A stretch of 64,000 nucleotides of DNA from NCBI RefSeq assembly GCF_027923225.1, contig NZ_BSDI01000002.1, forward strand, positions 1 to 64,000, written 5' to 3'. Position 1 is the stretch's first letter. Every line of letters begins with the position of its first letter. This document shows positions 8,301 to 16,882 of this stretch, piece by piece. This DNA is from Phytohabitans aurantiacus (lineage in GTDB: Bacteria > Actinomycetota > Actinomycetes > Mycobacteriales > Micromonosporaceae). The notes below the pieces were generated by a model, which made no database searches, had not been told where the DNA came from, and saw only the letters and a program-made list of their open reading frames with translations. A program made the position numbers and the translations under genes.

Positions 8301-9580
8301 GCGAGCTGGCGCCGGACGCCTTGTTGGCCGCGTTCCGGGACGCCGTCGCGGGTGGGCGCGGCGGCGCGGCGGGTGCGGTCGCCCGGCTGGCCACCGAGGG
8401 TGGCGAGCCCCGGCTCGGCTGGCTGGAGCCGCCGGGCTGGGCGAACGTCGCCGACCTGCTCGCCGAGTACCCCGTACCCGCGGGCGGCCGGCTGGTGCTG
8501 ATCGGCACGGGCGGCTGGGCGTTCGGCGCCCACGCCGTGCGCGAAGTCGGCGGGGCCCGGCTCGACGTCTTGGACGTGCTGGACCCGGATGCGCTGCGCC
8601 GCACGATCGCCGGGCCGGACGGCCCACCAGACCTGGTCGTGGCGGTGTCCGAGTCGGGCACCACCGTCGAGACGAGACTGCTCGCCGAGGCGGTGCGCGA
8701 CAGGTACGGCGTCGACGTCCGCTGGCTCACCGGGCCGCGGCTGACCGGCCAGGTGGCGTTGTTCGCCGCGCCATTGAGTACGCCGTTCCTGCTGTGCTCG
8801 TCGGTGGTGGCGGGTGACGGTTTCCGCGCGGCGTACGACGATTTCGTGCGCGGCGCCCCCGCGCTGGCGAAATGGGCCGCGGCGACGTCCGCCGCCGCGC
8901 CGGAACTGCCGGGGAGGGTCGTGCTGCGCCCGCCCGGCGACGCCGGTCCCGGCCTGCGGCTGTACCTGACCCAGTTGGCGAGGCAGGCACTCGGTGGCAG
9001 GAGCGGCACCTGGTACGACGTCGGTGCGGAGATCGGCGACGGGCCGGCTGACTGGGTCGTCGACCTGCCCGCCGGATCGCCGTCGGTGCACCCGGTGACC
9101 GTCCTGATGCGACAGTGCTACGCCGCGGACGCGCTGGTGGCGTGCGTCGGTGCGCGACTGGGCATCAGGTTCGCCACGCATCCCGCGGTGAGCCGGTACA
9201 AGCGACTGCTCGCTGAGGCGGACGGCGACGCGGCGGAAGCGGTGGCGGTGCCGGCCGCCGGCATCGTGCCGGCCGCGTCCGACTGGCTTGGCGCGACACC
9301 AGGTCTGCGCGCCGGTCACCTGGTCTGCTACGACTCCGGCCTCGCCGGGCGGCTCGCGGCCGCGCACCACGGATCGGGATGGGAGTGCCACCCGGGCAGC
9401 ACCTGGAACCACCACACCTACCAGGCCGTGGCGGGCCACCCGGACATCGGCGTGGCCGTCGTGCTCCCGGCGCGCGACGACGACGCCCTGCTGCGCGCGC
9501 AGGCCGGCATCGCGGTGGCCACCAGCCGGTCGCTGGCCCCGCGGAGCCTGCTGCTCCGGCCCGTCGGAGGGGCTCGATGA
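8294..9580 (+). CDS. SIS-domain protein related to phosphoglucose isomerase
   Basis: 428 residues, shorter than glucose-6-phosphate isomerase (about 550). The first SIS domain has IGTGGWAFGAHAV near residue 70 and VSESGTTVETRL at 118-129, matching the PGI sugar-phosphate loop (VSKSGTTxET in bacterial and archaeal relatives). A second SIS-like half follows, then GSTWNHHTYQAV near the end, where PGI has its catalytic His/Lys region. It starts with GTG, overlapping the end of the fusion gene by 7 bp, and its stop overlaps the next ATG, so it is part of the coupled run. It may interconvert an aldose/ketose phosphate that feeds the cyclase, or bind a cyclitol phosphate. The activity is not certain because the general base cannot be assigned by eye. 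Confidence 0.7.
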   Translation: MLSELAPDALLAAFRDAVAGGRGGAAGAVARLATEGGEPRLGWLEPPGWANVADLLAEYPVPAGGRLVLIGTGGWAFGAHAVREVGGARLDVLDVLDPDALRRTIAGPDGPPDLVVAVSESGTTVETRLLAEAVRDRYGVDVRWLTGPRLTGQVALFAAPLSTPFLLCSSVVAGDGFRAAYDDFVRGAPALAKWAAATSAAAPELPGRVVLRPPGDAGPGLRLYLTQLARQALGGRSGTWYDVGAEIGDGPADWVVDLPAGSPSVHPVTVLMRQCYAADALVACVGARLGIRFATHPAVSRYKRLLAEADGDAAEAVAVPAAGIVPAASDWLGATPGLRAGHLVCYDSGLAGRLAAAHHGSGWECHPGSTWNHHTYQAVAGHPDIGVAVVLPARDDDALLRAQAGIAVATSRSLAPRSLLLRPVGGAR

Positions 9581-10974
9581 GACCGGCCGTCGCTCATCAC
9601 GTCCTCGGCCTCGATCCGCGGACCCGGCCAGAGGTCGAGCCGCTGGCGTCGTGCGGTCCGGGCGTCACGGTGCTGATACCGACACACAGCGACCGGACGC
9701 ACGACGGCGGCACCGACCGGATAGACACCCTGGCTCACTGCCTGCGATCCCTGGCCGCCCAGCCCCGCGAAGGCGCGCTGCCGGTGTCTGTGGTGATCGT
9801 CGATGGTGGACTCGCCAGCGGCGACGCCGACCGGGTCCGGGCCGCTCTGCGCACAACCGGCCTGCCGCACGAGGTGGTGCCGGCGCCACCCGGCCCGAAG
9901 TCGGCCGCCGGCACCCGCAACGCCGGCCTGGCCTGGCTCGCCCAGCAGCCGGACGGGTCGCCGCTGGTCCACCGGCACCTGCTGTTCCTCGACGACGACA
10001 CCGCGCTCGCACCCGGCGGCCCGGCCGCACTGGTCGACATTCTCGACCGGCACCCCGAGGCGGTGGCGGTCTGCCCGAAGATCGTCACGGTCGCGTCGGT
10101 CGTCGAATGGCTCGACCGGGAACCGCCTGTGCCGGCCGCGGGGGCGGCCAGCCGGGCGCTGCCCGGCAGCCTCCACGACGGGCGGTACGACCTGCTCACC
10201 GTGACCTCGCACGGCAGCCTCGTGGCCGGCCGGGTGGTCGGCCTCATGGTCCGCGCCGACCTGGTGCTCGGCTGGCTGCGCCGAGGGGGCCGGCTGTTCT
10301 ACCCGAGCACTCCGCGCGCAAGCAGCGAGGACATGCTGGCCATGGCGACGCTGACCCGGTTGGGCCAGCTGCGGGCGGCATCCGGCGTGCGCGTCGCCGA
10401 CCTCGTTCGGCGCACCCCCGTCGACACCCGGCGCCAGCAGCTGGCTTGGGGCTACGACCACGGCTGGCTCGCCGGCGAACTGGGCGCGGCCGGCCTGCTC
10501 GATCCCGGCCTGCACGTGCTGACCTGGGATGAAGGAATCGGCTGGCGGCAGTATCGGCGCCCCGACCCGGACCGGTACGGCTACCTGGTGAACCCGCGGG
10601 AGGTCGCCACGCTCGGCGCGATGCTCGCCGCGGCCGCCCGGGACGGCGCTACGGCGCGGTCGCTGTTCGGGGTGTCCGCGGCCGAGCTCGGCGCGGCCGC
10701 GGCACCGCTGACCACGCTGCCCGCCCGCCTGCCCGAGCTGCTGCGCGACGCCGAGGTCAGGCACCGGCCCGACCTGCCGCCGCTCGTGCCGCGGCGGTTC
10801 GAGACCTTGCGGGAAGGGCTGGACGGGCTGCTCGCCCACCTGGCCGGCAACGCCCTCGGCAGCATGGCCCACGGCCTGGCCGACGACGGCCTGCCCGCCC
10901 ATTTCCTCTACGGACTTCGCCAAGGCGCCGCCGGCGCGATCGCCCTGCGAGGAGAAGGTGATGGTGCTCCATGA
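9577..10974 (+). CDS. Glycosyltransferase, GT-A fold, family 2-like
   Basis: 465-residue inverting-type glycosyltransferase candidate. Residues 30-145 hold the nucleotide-sugar fold: VTVLIPTHSD, then VVIVDGGLAS, KSAAGTRNAGLAWL and a D139-D140-D141 metal motif in LLFLDDDTALAPG. The C-terminal ~250 residues are not recognised, and include a conserved-looking SEDMLAMATL segment that may carry the acceptor base. The ATG is read from GGAGG seven bases upstream and overlaps the previous stop (ATGA); its own stop overlaps the next gene the same way. ValG, which glycosylates validoxylamine, is of this general fold, so attaching a sugar to a cyclitol is a fair guess. Donor and acceptor are unknown. 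Confidence 0.75.
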   Translation: MRPAVAHHVLGLDPRTRPEVEPLASCGPGVTVLIPTHSDRTHDGGTDRIDTLAHCLRSLAAQPREGALPVSVVIVDGGLASGDADRVRAALRTTGLPHEVVPAPPGPKSAAGTRNAGLAWLAQQPDGSPLVHRHLLFLDDDTALAPGGPAALVDILDRHPEAVAVCPKIVTVASVVEWLDREPPVPAAGAASRALPGSLHDGRYDLLTVTSHGSLVAGRVVGLMVRADLVLGWLRRGGRLFYPSTPRASSEDMLAMATLTRLGQLRAASGVRVADLVRRTPVDTRRQQLAWGYDHGWLAGELGAAGLLDPGLHVLTWDEGIGWRQYRRPDPDRYGYLVNPREVATLGAMLAAAARDGATARSLFGVSAAELGAAAAPLTTLPARLPELLRDAEVRHRPDLPPLVPRRFETLREGLDGLLAHLAGNALGSMAHGLADDGLPAHFLYGLRQGAAGAIALRGEGDGAP

Positions 10975-11987
10975 ATGTGCGGATCGGCCTTGCGGGAGCC
11001 GGCTACCTGACCCAGAGCGCGCTGCTGCCGGCACTGGAGGGACTCGACGGCTTCGAGGTGGCGGCGGTTCTCGACCCGCGCGCGCACGCCCGCGAGCTGG
11101 TTGCCGAGAAAGTGCCCGGTGCGCTGGTCACCGGCGACGAGGACGCGTTCTTCGGCGTCGACCTCGACGCGGTGCACGTGGCCACGCCGAACCACCTGCA
11201 CGCACCGATCGCCCTCCGGGCGCTGGCGGCGGGTCTGGCGGTCGTGGTGGACAAGCCGCTGGCCGGTACGGTCGCCGACGCGCTGGAGCTCCACCTGGCC
11301 GCGCAGGCGTCGACCGTGCCGTTGCTGGTCGGGTACATGTCGCGGCTGAACGCCAACAACGAGGCCGTCCGCCGGCTGGTCGCGGACGGCGCGATCGGCG
11401 TACCGCTGGCGATGAACGCCACCTTCCTGGGGCACGCGGACGGCAACTGGCGCAACTACCGCGAGTACTCCGGCCTGGGCTCTGCCGCGGACCTTGGCAT
11501 CTATCCACTGTTGACCGGGGGAGACCTGCTCGGTGCGCCGGCCACCGCCTGCCAGGCGGTCGCCTATCCCGCGGGCGACTCGCGGCTGACCGACATCCAC
11601 CTGGACGCCACCGTGTGGTTCGGCGACCGGCGGCTGCACATCGAGTCGTCGTTCACCGAGGATCCCTTCGTGGGCAAGTCGCGCTACAGCGTTGTCGGCA
11701 CCGAAGGCGTCATCGTCGCGGTCGAGACGTGGGCGATGAACGGCGGCGGTAGCGTGCTGCTCTGCGACGACCAGGGCCGCCGACCGGTGACTCCGCCGCT
11801 CGTCGACCCGTACGCCGAACAGTATCGGCTGCTCGCCGAGTGCATGGCGGGCAAGCCGGTGCCGCCCGAGGCCGGCTCGGCCCGGGGACTGCGGGACGTC
11901 GCGATACTGCACCAGTTGGACCGCAGCGCCGCCAGCGGTGGAGCCCGACTGTCCATACCGGAAACGGAGCCGCCATGGACCTCGTGA
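10971..11987 (+). CDS. Gfo/Idh/MocA family NAD(P)-dependent oxidoreductase
   Basis: 338 residues. Rossmann motif GLAGAGYLTQ at 6-15, ATPNHLHAPIAL near 71, and the family lysine K95-P96 in VVVDKPLAGT. The usual catalytic DxGxHxxD element reads DLGIYPLLTGG, so the histidine is replaced by tyrosine. Family members include myo-inositol 2-dehydrogenase and many amino- or keto-sugar enzymes. Placed between a glycosyltransferase and an IolI-like isomerase with overlapping stop/start codons, it probably oxidises or reduces a ring alcohol of the pathway intermediate. The Tyr replacement leaves open a changed proton relay. Confidence 0.85.
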   Translation: MNVRIGLAGAGYLTQSALLPALEGLDGFEVAAVLDPRAHARELVAEKVPGALVTGDEDAFFGVDLDAVHVATPNHLHAPIALRALAAGLAVVVDKPLAGTVADALELHLAAQASTVPLLVGYMSRLNANNEAVRRLVADGAIGVPLAMNATFLGHADGNWRNYREYSGLGSAADLGIYPLLTGGDLLGAPATACQAVAYPAGDSRLTDIHLDATVWFGDRRLHIESSFTEDPFVGKSRYSVVGTEGVIVAVETWAMNGGGSVLLCDDQGRRPVTPPLVDPYAEQYRLLAECMAGKPVPPEAGSARGLRDVAILHQLDRSAASGGARLSIPETEPPWTS

Positions 11988-12841
11988 TGCATAGCTGGTC
12001 GCTGCGCGACTACTCGCTGGAGCACGTGTTCGCGGTCGCCGCGCATTACGGCTTCGACGGTGTCGAGGTATCGACGTGCCATCTCGACCTGCGCGGTGAC
12101 CCGGGCGTGGTGCGCGGCGAGGTGGCGCGGGCCGCCGCGTTGGCGAAGCGGCATGGGACGCGGGTGCACTGCGTCGGGTACGAGGGTGACTTCATCGCGG
12201 ATGACGCGGATCGGCGGGCGTCGTCCGTCACGCTCGTCGGCCGGATCATCGAGGCCTGCCGCGAACACGGCATCGGTTTGGTGAACGGCTTTGGTGGATG
12301 GCTGCGGGGCGCCGATCCGGACGACTGGCCGCGGAACGGCAGTGCGCTCGCCCGCGACGAGCATTACACCCGATCCGGTGAGGCGTATCAGGCGGTGGGC
12401 GCGATCGGCGCCCGAGAGGGCGTGCGGGTCGGCGTCGAGGTGCATCCGAACAACATCCACGACACCGTGGCGACAACCGCGCGGCTCCTCGACCTCGTCG
12501 ACCATCCCGCGGTGATCGCCACCGTCGACCCCGCCAACTCCGCACTGATCAGCCCGGAGGACCAGGACCCGGCGGTACTCGACCGGCTCGGTGAGCGCGT
12601 CGGCTATTTCCACATCAAAAACTACGTCCCGGCCCGGGGACGGGCCGATTTCAGTGTGGACACCGCAGCCGGTGTGATTGACAACCTTCGGTGGCTGGGC
12701 AAGCTGGCCGAGCGCGGCGGCGTGCCGGCCGCGGCGCTGGAGTACTGCGGTGTGGGCGACCCGCACCCGAGGCTGCGGGCGGCCCACCGCTATGTGCGCG
12801 AGTGCGAGGAACTGCTCGATGTGGTCGGCGCCCGCCTCTGA
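11975..12841 (+). CDS. TIM-barrel sugar/cyclitol isomerase-epimerase (IolI / xylose-isomerase-like)
   Basis: 288 residues of the AP-endonuclease-2 superfamily. The four metal ligands expected for this fold are present in order: E155 (RVGVEVHPNN), D185 (ATVDPANS), H213 (VGYFHIKN) and E256 (AAALEYCG). Relatives include inosose isomerase IolI, D-tagatose 3-epimerase and hydroxypyruvate isomerase, all of which shift a carbonyl next to a hydroxyl using a divalent metal. The start at 11975 lies 13 bp inside the previous gene and keeps the barrel's first strand (MDLVMHSWSLRDY). Next to a MocA-type dehydrogenase this makes a pair like IolG/IolI, suited to epimerising a ketocyclitol. It ends 4 bp from the convergent glycosyltransferase. 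Confidence 0.8.
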   Translation: MDLVMHSWSLRDYSLEHVFAVAAHYGFDGVEVSTCHLDLRGDPGVVRGEVARAAALAKRHGTRVHCVGYEGDFIADDADRRASSVTLVGRIIEACREHGIGLVNGFGGWLRGADPDDWPRNGSALARDEHYTRSGEAYQAVGAIGAREGVRVGVEVHPNNIHDTVATTARLLDLVDHPAVIATVDPANSALISPEDQDPAVLDRLGERVGYFHIKNYVPARGRADFSVDTAAGVIDNLRWLGKLAERGGVPAAALEYCGVGDPHPRLRAAHRYVRECEELLDVVGARL

Positions 12842-12845
12842 CGGG

Positions 12846-13739
12846 TCATCGCCTCCGCAGCGACCGCAGCAGCAGCCACGCCGGCCGGGGATTCCATGGG
12901 CGGGCCAACCACCAGCGCCACAGGTGAAACCGAGCGTCGTCGACGTGGCCGTTTCGCAGCAGTATCGGGCCGTACGCCCGGTCGAAATCCAGCCCTCGGC
13001 CCCGGATCGCCGACGGGTACTTGCGGCTGTGCTTCTTCCACACCGAGTACGCGCCCATCCGCAGCACGTCTTCGTCCGCGGTGATCTGGTCTTCGGTCGC
13101 CACGTCGCCGGCGCTGATCGCCCGGTACTCGGCCAGCGGCGTGTGATTAGGCACGCAGCGGTATCCCGCCTCTACGAACCGCCACATGAACTCCTGGTCG
13201 TCGCCCATGTAGAACGCCTCGTCGAACCGCAGCCGCCGGGCCACCTCGGTGCGCACCACGGTGAAGCTCGGCTGGATCCACGTCCCGGCGCACATCGCGT
13301 CCATCGAGGTCGGCATCCTGAAGTACGGGTTGTCGAACAGGTTGTGCCACGAGCCGTCCTGGTCCTGGCGGCGCCCGTTGCACAGCGCCATGTCGGCGTC
13401 GGGGTTGTCGGCGAGCACCGCCAGCTGGCTGCTGAGGTATTTCGGCTCCCACCAGTCGTCGCTGTCGAGCAGCGCGATCCACTCGCCGCGGGCGGCATCG
13501 ATGCCGGTGTTGCGGGCCGCCGGCGGCCCACCGTTGGGCCGGGTGACCACCCGCAGCCGTGGCTCGTCGGCGTAGCGCTGGCCGATCTCAGCGGGCGTGT
13601 CGTCGGTGGAGCCATCGTCTACGACGATGACTTCGAAATCACAGTCTACTTGCGACAGAGCCGCGTCGATGGCGATCGGCAACAGTGCCAGTCGGTTGTA
13701 TGCCGTAATCACCACAGAAACGTTTGGATCAAAGGCCAT
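12846..13739 (-). CDS. Family 2 glycosyltransferase
   Basis: 297 residues. Classic GT2 start VSVVITAYNRLALLPIAIDA, then VIVVDDGSTDDTPAEI, NGGPPAARNTGIDAARGEW and the metal motif D92-S93-D94 in ALLDSDDWW; a GDDQEFMWRF element near residue 200 resembles the (E/D)D acceptor-base region. The ATG at 13739 is preceded by GGGGGAG eight bases upstream; longer in-frame starts lack this. It is convergent with the isomerase gene and divergent from the aldo/keto reductase, so it is transcribed apart from the main operon. Its C-terminus (WRWWLARPWNPRPAW) looks amphipathic and may touch the membrane. It may work on the pathway product or on cell-surface glycan; the two cannot be told apart here. Confidence 0.8.
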   Translation of the reverse strand: MAFDPNVSVVITAYNRLALLPIAIDAALSQVDCDFEVIVVDDGSTDDTPAEIGQRYADEPRLRVVTRPNGGPPAARNTGIDAARGEWIALLDSDDWWEPKYLSSQLAVLADNPDADMALCNGRRQDQDGSWHNLFDNPYFRMPTSMDAMCAGTWIQPSFTVVRTEVARRLRFDEAFYMGDDQEFMWRFVEAGYRCVPNHTPLAEYRAISAGDVATEDQITADEDVLRMGAYSVWKKHSRKYPSAIRGRGLDFDRAYGPILLRNGHVDDARFHLWRWWLARPWNPRPAWLLLRSLRRR

Positions 13740-13806
13740 CGGCGTATCTCCCCCGTCTTGATACATCGACACCTACCGTATCGTAAACGAGACCTTGGAG
13801 GTCGCC

Positions 13807-14742
13807 GTGTCCGCCTCGATGTGCTATTCGCCCCTCATCCTCGGCGGCCTGTTCCTCGAAGCCGAAGCCGCTACCAGGGCCCGCCTGGACATGTTCGCCG
13901 ACCTGGGCGGCCACACCATCGACACCGCGCCGATGTACGACGATGGTGGATCCGAGGAGATCATCGGCCGGTGGATGGCGGATCGGCGTGCGACCGTCCG
14001 CCGGGAAGAATGGCAGATCGTCTCGAAGGTCTGTCACCCGGAAAACGGGCAGTCCCGGGTCCGACCAGACGTGATCCGGGCGGAGGTCGCCGGTTCCCTG
14101 CACCGGCTGCGCACCGACTACCTGGACACCGTGCTGCTGCACCGCGACGACCCGAACGTGCCGGTGCACACGATCGCCGACACGTTGCTCGACCTGCGCG
14201 AGAGCGGCATGATCCGCGATTTCGGTGTGTCGAACTGGAGCGCCGACCGGCTGGCCGCCTTCGCCGACGCGGTGGCGCCGCAGCGGCCGGTCGCGAGCTA
14301 CCAGTTCAGCCTCGCGGTCCCGGCGGGACCACTGTGGCCGGACAGCCGGCACGCGACGGCGGAGCTGCTCAAGGTCATTCTGGAACGTGGCCTCTGTCTG
14401 CAGGCGTGGACCGCGCTGGCGCGCGGCTGGTTCGCCGGCCGGAACCCCGCCGACAGCACCGGGGACAGCCGGAGAATGCTCGAGTTGTTCGACACACCGG
14501 CCAACCGGGCGGCCCGCGACATGGTCTTCTCCATTGCCAGGAAACGGGATGTCGCGCCGGTCGCGGTGGCGCTGGCGTGGCTGTGTCCCGCGGGCATGGA
14601 CGTCCACGCGGTGATCGCTCCGCGGTCAGCCGAGCAGTTTCGGGAGTGCTTCGACGCCGTCGACCTCACATTGACGACCGCTGAGTGGAGCGAGCTTTCC
14701 CGGGCGGCCGGCCTTGAATGGCTTCGGATCTTGACAGGGTGA
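13807..14742 (+). CDS. Aldo/keto reductase
   Basis: 311 residues, NADPH-dependent oxidoreductase with the AKR tetrad visible: D39 (HTIDTAPMYDDGG), Y44, K74 (QIVSKVCHP) and H112 (VLLHRDDP). The GVSNWSADRLAAF segment and the C-terminal ALAWLCPAGMDVHAVIAPRS complete the barrel, with the cofactor phosphate region near PRSAEQF. The GTG at 13807 has GGAGG six bases upstream; a TTG at 13795 is less likely. It is divergent from the glycosyltransferase across about 67 bp. It probably reduces an aldehyde or ketone in the same pathway, but AKRs are common and the link rests on position only. Confidence 0.85.
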   Translation: MSASMCYSPLILGGLFLEAEAATRARLDMFADLGGHTIDTAPMYDDGGSEEIIGRWMADRRATVRREEWQIVSKVCHPENGQSRVRPDVIRAEVAGSLHRLRTDYLDTVLLHRDDPNVPVHTIADTLLDLRESGMIRDFGVSNWSADRLAAFADAVAPQRPVASYQFSLAVPAGPLWPDSRHATAELLKVILERGLCLQAWTALARGWFAGRNPADSTGDSRRMLELFDTPANRAARDMVFSIARKRDVAPVAVALAWLCPAGMDVHAVIAPRSAEQFRECFDAVDLTLTTAEWSELSRAAGLEWLRILTG

Positions 14743-14819
14743 TCGTTTGGCTGCGACGGTTGCCGCTTACCTCCGTCGCCCGGTCGGACGGTCGCGAACG
14801 GCCAAGGGGAGGAACGCCG

Positions 14820-16655
14820 ATGAGGTCTCCACACGTTTCTGGGCGCCGAGGGTGGGCGTTCGGGCTCTGCCTCGGCCTGGTGGCCGGGGTCGTGATGGCT
14901 GGCGGGCCGGCGGCGACGGCCGCGGAGGTTCCGGATGCGACCGCCGCCGCGGCACCGGCGCGCTACGTACCCTTCGCGACGCCGGTGGGGGCACTGGCGG
15001 GTGTCCTCGGACCGGACTCCACCACCACATTCCCAGTCCTCGGTGTCGGTGGGGTTCCCGCCACCGGCGTGAGCGCGGTGCTCGTCCGCGTCATAACCCA
15101 CGATCCGACCGCGGCGACCTGGCTGGCGCTGTGGCCCGACGAGACTTCCCGGCCGGCAGATCTGTCCACACTCAACGTGGCGGCGGGCGAGAACATCTCG
15201 AACGTCGCCGTCGTGGTCCCGGGCGCGAACGGCCGCATCGCGGTCTACAACCGATGGGGTGAGGTGTCCGTCGGAGTCGACGTACAGGGTTACTTCACGA
15301 CGGCGGCGAGCCCGGCCACGGGCGGGTTCGTACCGGTCGCCCACACCCGGCTCATCGACACCCGCAGCGGACTGGGTACCACGACCGGAATGATCCCGGC
15401 CGGCGGCAGCCGGACCGTCACCATCGCCGGCACCTTCGTGCCCGCCGGCGCGACGGCGGCGTACGTGAACCTGCTCGTGCCGGGCGCCACGGCTGGCGGC
15501 TGGGTGGGCGCCGCGCCGCCGGGCACGGCTCTCGGGAAGGGCGCGATCGACTATGCCGCCGGGTCGACCCAGTCGGGCGCGACAATCAAACTCGCCGCCG
15601 ACGGTCGGGTCACCTTCTACAACAAGGGCAGCGCCGCGATCAACCTGGTCGTGACCCTGCAGGGCTACTTTTCGGGCACAGCCAACGGTGGTACGCCGTT
15701 CCAGCCGGTGACCAGCAGGCTCATCAACACGCGTACCGCAGGCACTGGCGTGCCGCTGGCCGGGGGCGGCACGCTCGACGTCCAGGTGGCCGGGATCGGC
15801 GGGCTGCCGGCGAGCGGCGTCACCGGTGCGGTGCTGCACCTGACCGTGACGCCGGAGGAGGCCGGATATCTCAAGGCGTGGCCGGCCGCCGAGGCGGAGC
15901 CGAGCGTGACCTTGATGGACTTCAACGCCGGCGCTTGGCGGACGAACACGGTGGTGCTCCGGCCCGGCCCGGACGGCAAAATCCGTTTGAAGAACGGCAG
16001 CTTCGCCCCCATCCATCTGATAGTGGACGTGCAGGGCTGGTTCGAGCGGGCCGGCGAGCCCCGGCCGGTGAAGGTCATGCCGATGGGCGACTCCATCACC
16101 TGGGGCCAGGGCAGTAGCACCACCTCCGGATACCGGGGTCCGCTCTGGTTGCGACTGTCCAATGAGGCCGGTTACACACCCGACTTCGTGGGCACACAGA
16201 CGGTTGGCACGATCGGGGACCCGGACAACGAGGGGCACCGGGGCTGGCAGATCGACCAGCTTCAGGCGAACGCCACCACCTGGATCACCACCTACCAGCC
16301 GGACGTGGTGCTGCTGCACATCGGCACCAACGACATGTACCGCAACTACCAGGTCGACACGGCGCCCGACCGGCTCAGCGCCCTGATCGACCAGATCCTC
16401 GCCGCCCGCCCCGGCATCTACGTGCTGGTGGCGAAGATCATTCCCTCCACCAACGCCAGCGCCCAGTCGCGGATCAACGCGTACAACGCCAAGATCCCCG
16501 CGATCGTGGCCGCGAAGGGCGACCACGTCCGGATGGTCGATACCACGAATCTGGCCAGCGCCGATCTCGTCGACCAACTGCACCCCAACGACGCCGGCTA
16601 CGCCAAGATGTCCGACCGCTGGTACCCCGCACTGACCACAGTCCTCGCCAGCTAG
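14820..16655 (+). CDS. Secreted SGNH hydrolase with three N-terminal beta repeats
   Basis: 611 residues. Signal peptide 1-35 (two Arg, hydrophobic core LCLGLVAGVVMAG, cleavage after ATAA). Residues ~46-158, ~168-284 and ~295-408 are three related beta-rich repeats, each ending in a V-D/L-QGYF or VDVQGWF box and the last two starting with TRLIDTR or SRLINTR. Residues 417-611 are an SGNH esterase: block I GDSITWG with S425, block III GTND 502-505, and D585/H588 in DQLHPND. The start is set by GGGGAGG before the ATG. The repeats occur in actinobacterial extracellular proteins and probably bind cell-wall or carbohydrate surfaces. It may deacetylate a polysaccharide. Gene order gives no clear tie to the cyclitol set. 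Confidence 0.85.
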   Translation: MRSPHVSGRRGWAFGLCLGLVAGVVMAGGPAATAAEVPDATAAAAPARYVPFATPVGALAGVLGPDSTTTFPVLGVGGVPATGVSAVLVRVITHDPTAATWLALWPDETSRPADLSTLNVAAGENISNVAVVVPGANGRIAVYNRWGEVSVGVDVQGYFTTAASPATGGFVPVAHTRLIDTRSGLGTTTGMIPAGGSRTVTIAGTFVPAGATAAYVNLLVPGATAGGWVGAAPPGTALGKGAIDYAAGSTQSGATIKLAADGRVTFYNKGSAAINLVVTLQGYFSGTANGGTPFQPVTSRLINTRTAGTGVPLAGGGTLDVQVAGIGGLPASGVTGAVLHLTVTPEEAGYLKAWPAAEAEPSVTLMDFNAGAWRTNTVVLRPGPDGKIRLKNGSFAPIHLIVDVQGWFERAGEPRPVKVMPMGDSITWGQGSSTTSGYRGPLWLRLSNEAGYTPDFVGTQTVGTIGDPDNEGHRGWQIDQLQANATTWITTYQPDVVLLHIGTNDMYRNYQVDTAPDRLSALIDQILAARPGIYVLVAKIIPSTNASAQSRINAYNAKIPAIVAAKGDHVRMVDTTNLASADLVDQLHPNDAGYAKMSDRWYPALTTVLAS

Positions 16656-16688
16656 AGAGCCTTCGGGATCAAGCTCAGGATCGGGCTT

Positions 16689-16755
16689 TGAGCTGCCGCG
16701 ACGCCCGTCGCGCGTGAGACCGTTGCTCCCGCGGCCTCGCCCTCCGCGGTTACAC
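16689..16755 (+). repeat. Copy B of dispersed 67-bp hairpin repeat
   Basis: Matches the inverted pair at 520-586 and 682-748 and the copy at 61142-61205. It starts TGAGCTGCCGCGACG and contains GTTGCTCCCGCGGCCTCGCC. A perfect CGCGACG/CGTCGCG hairpin is followed by a CCGCGG/CCGCGG one. It lies 34 bp after the SGNH gene stop, where it could act as a terminator. The rest of the 16656-16882 gap shows nothing else. Confidence 0.65.
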
Positions 16756-16882
16756 AACCAGTTCGCTGGCGGCCCGCGAAAGCTCTTTAGTGGACAGTCA
16801 GTCCCTTGCCTGGCCGCACCCCCAAACCCGCATTGAGTGATTGCCCCGATGCCCGAAGGCGGCGGATTACCGAGACTGAGAA

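Noticed and set aside
5550..8627. Minus-strand 1025-codon frame opposite the cyclase and fusion genes
   Set aside because: Pro/Arg/Gln-rich reading without fold or ribosome site, opposite strongly supported enzymes.
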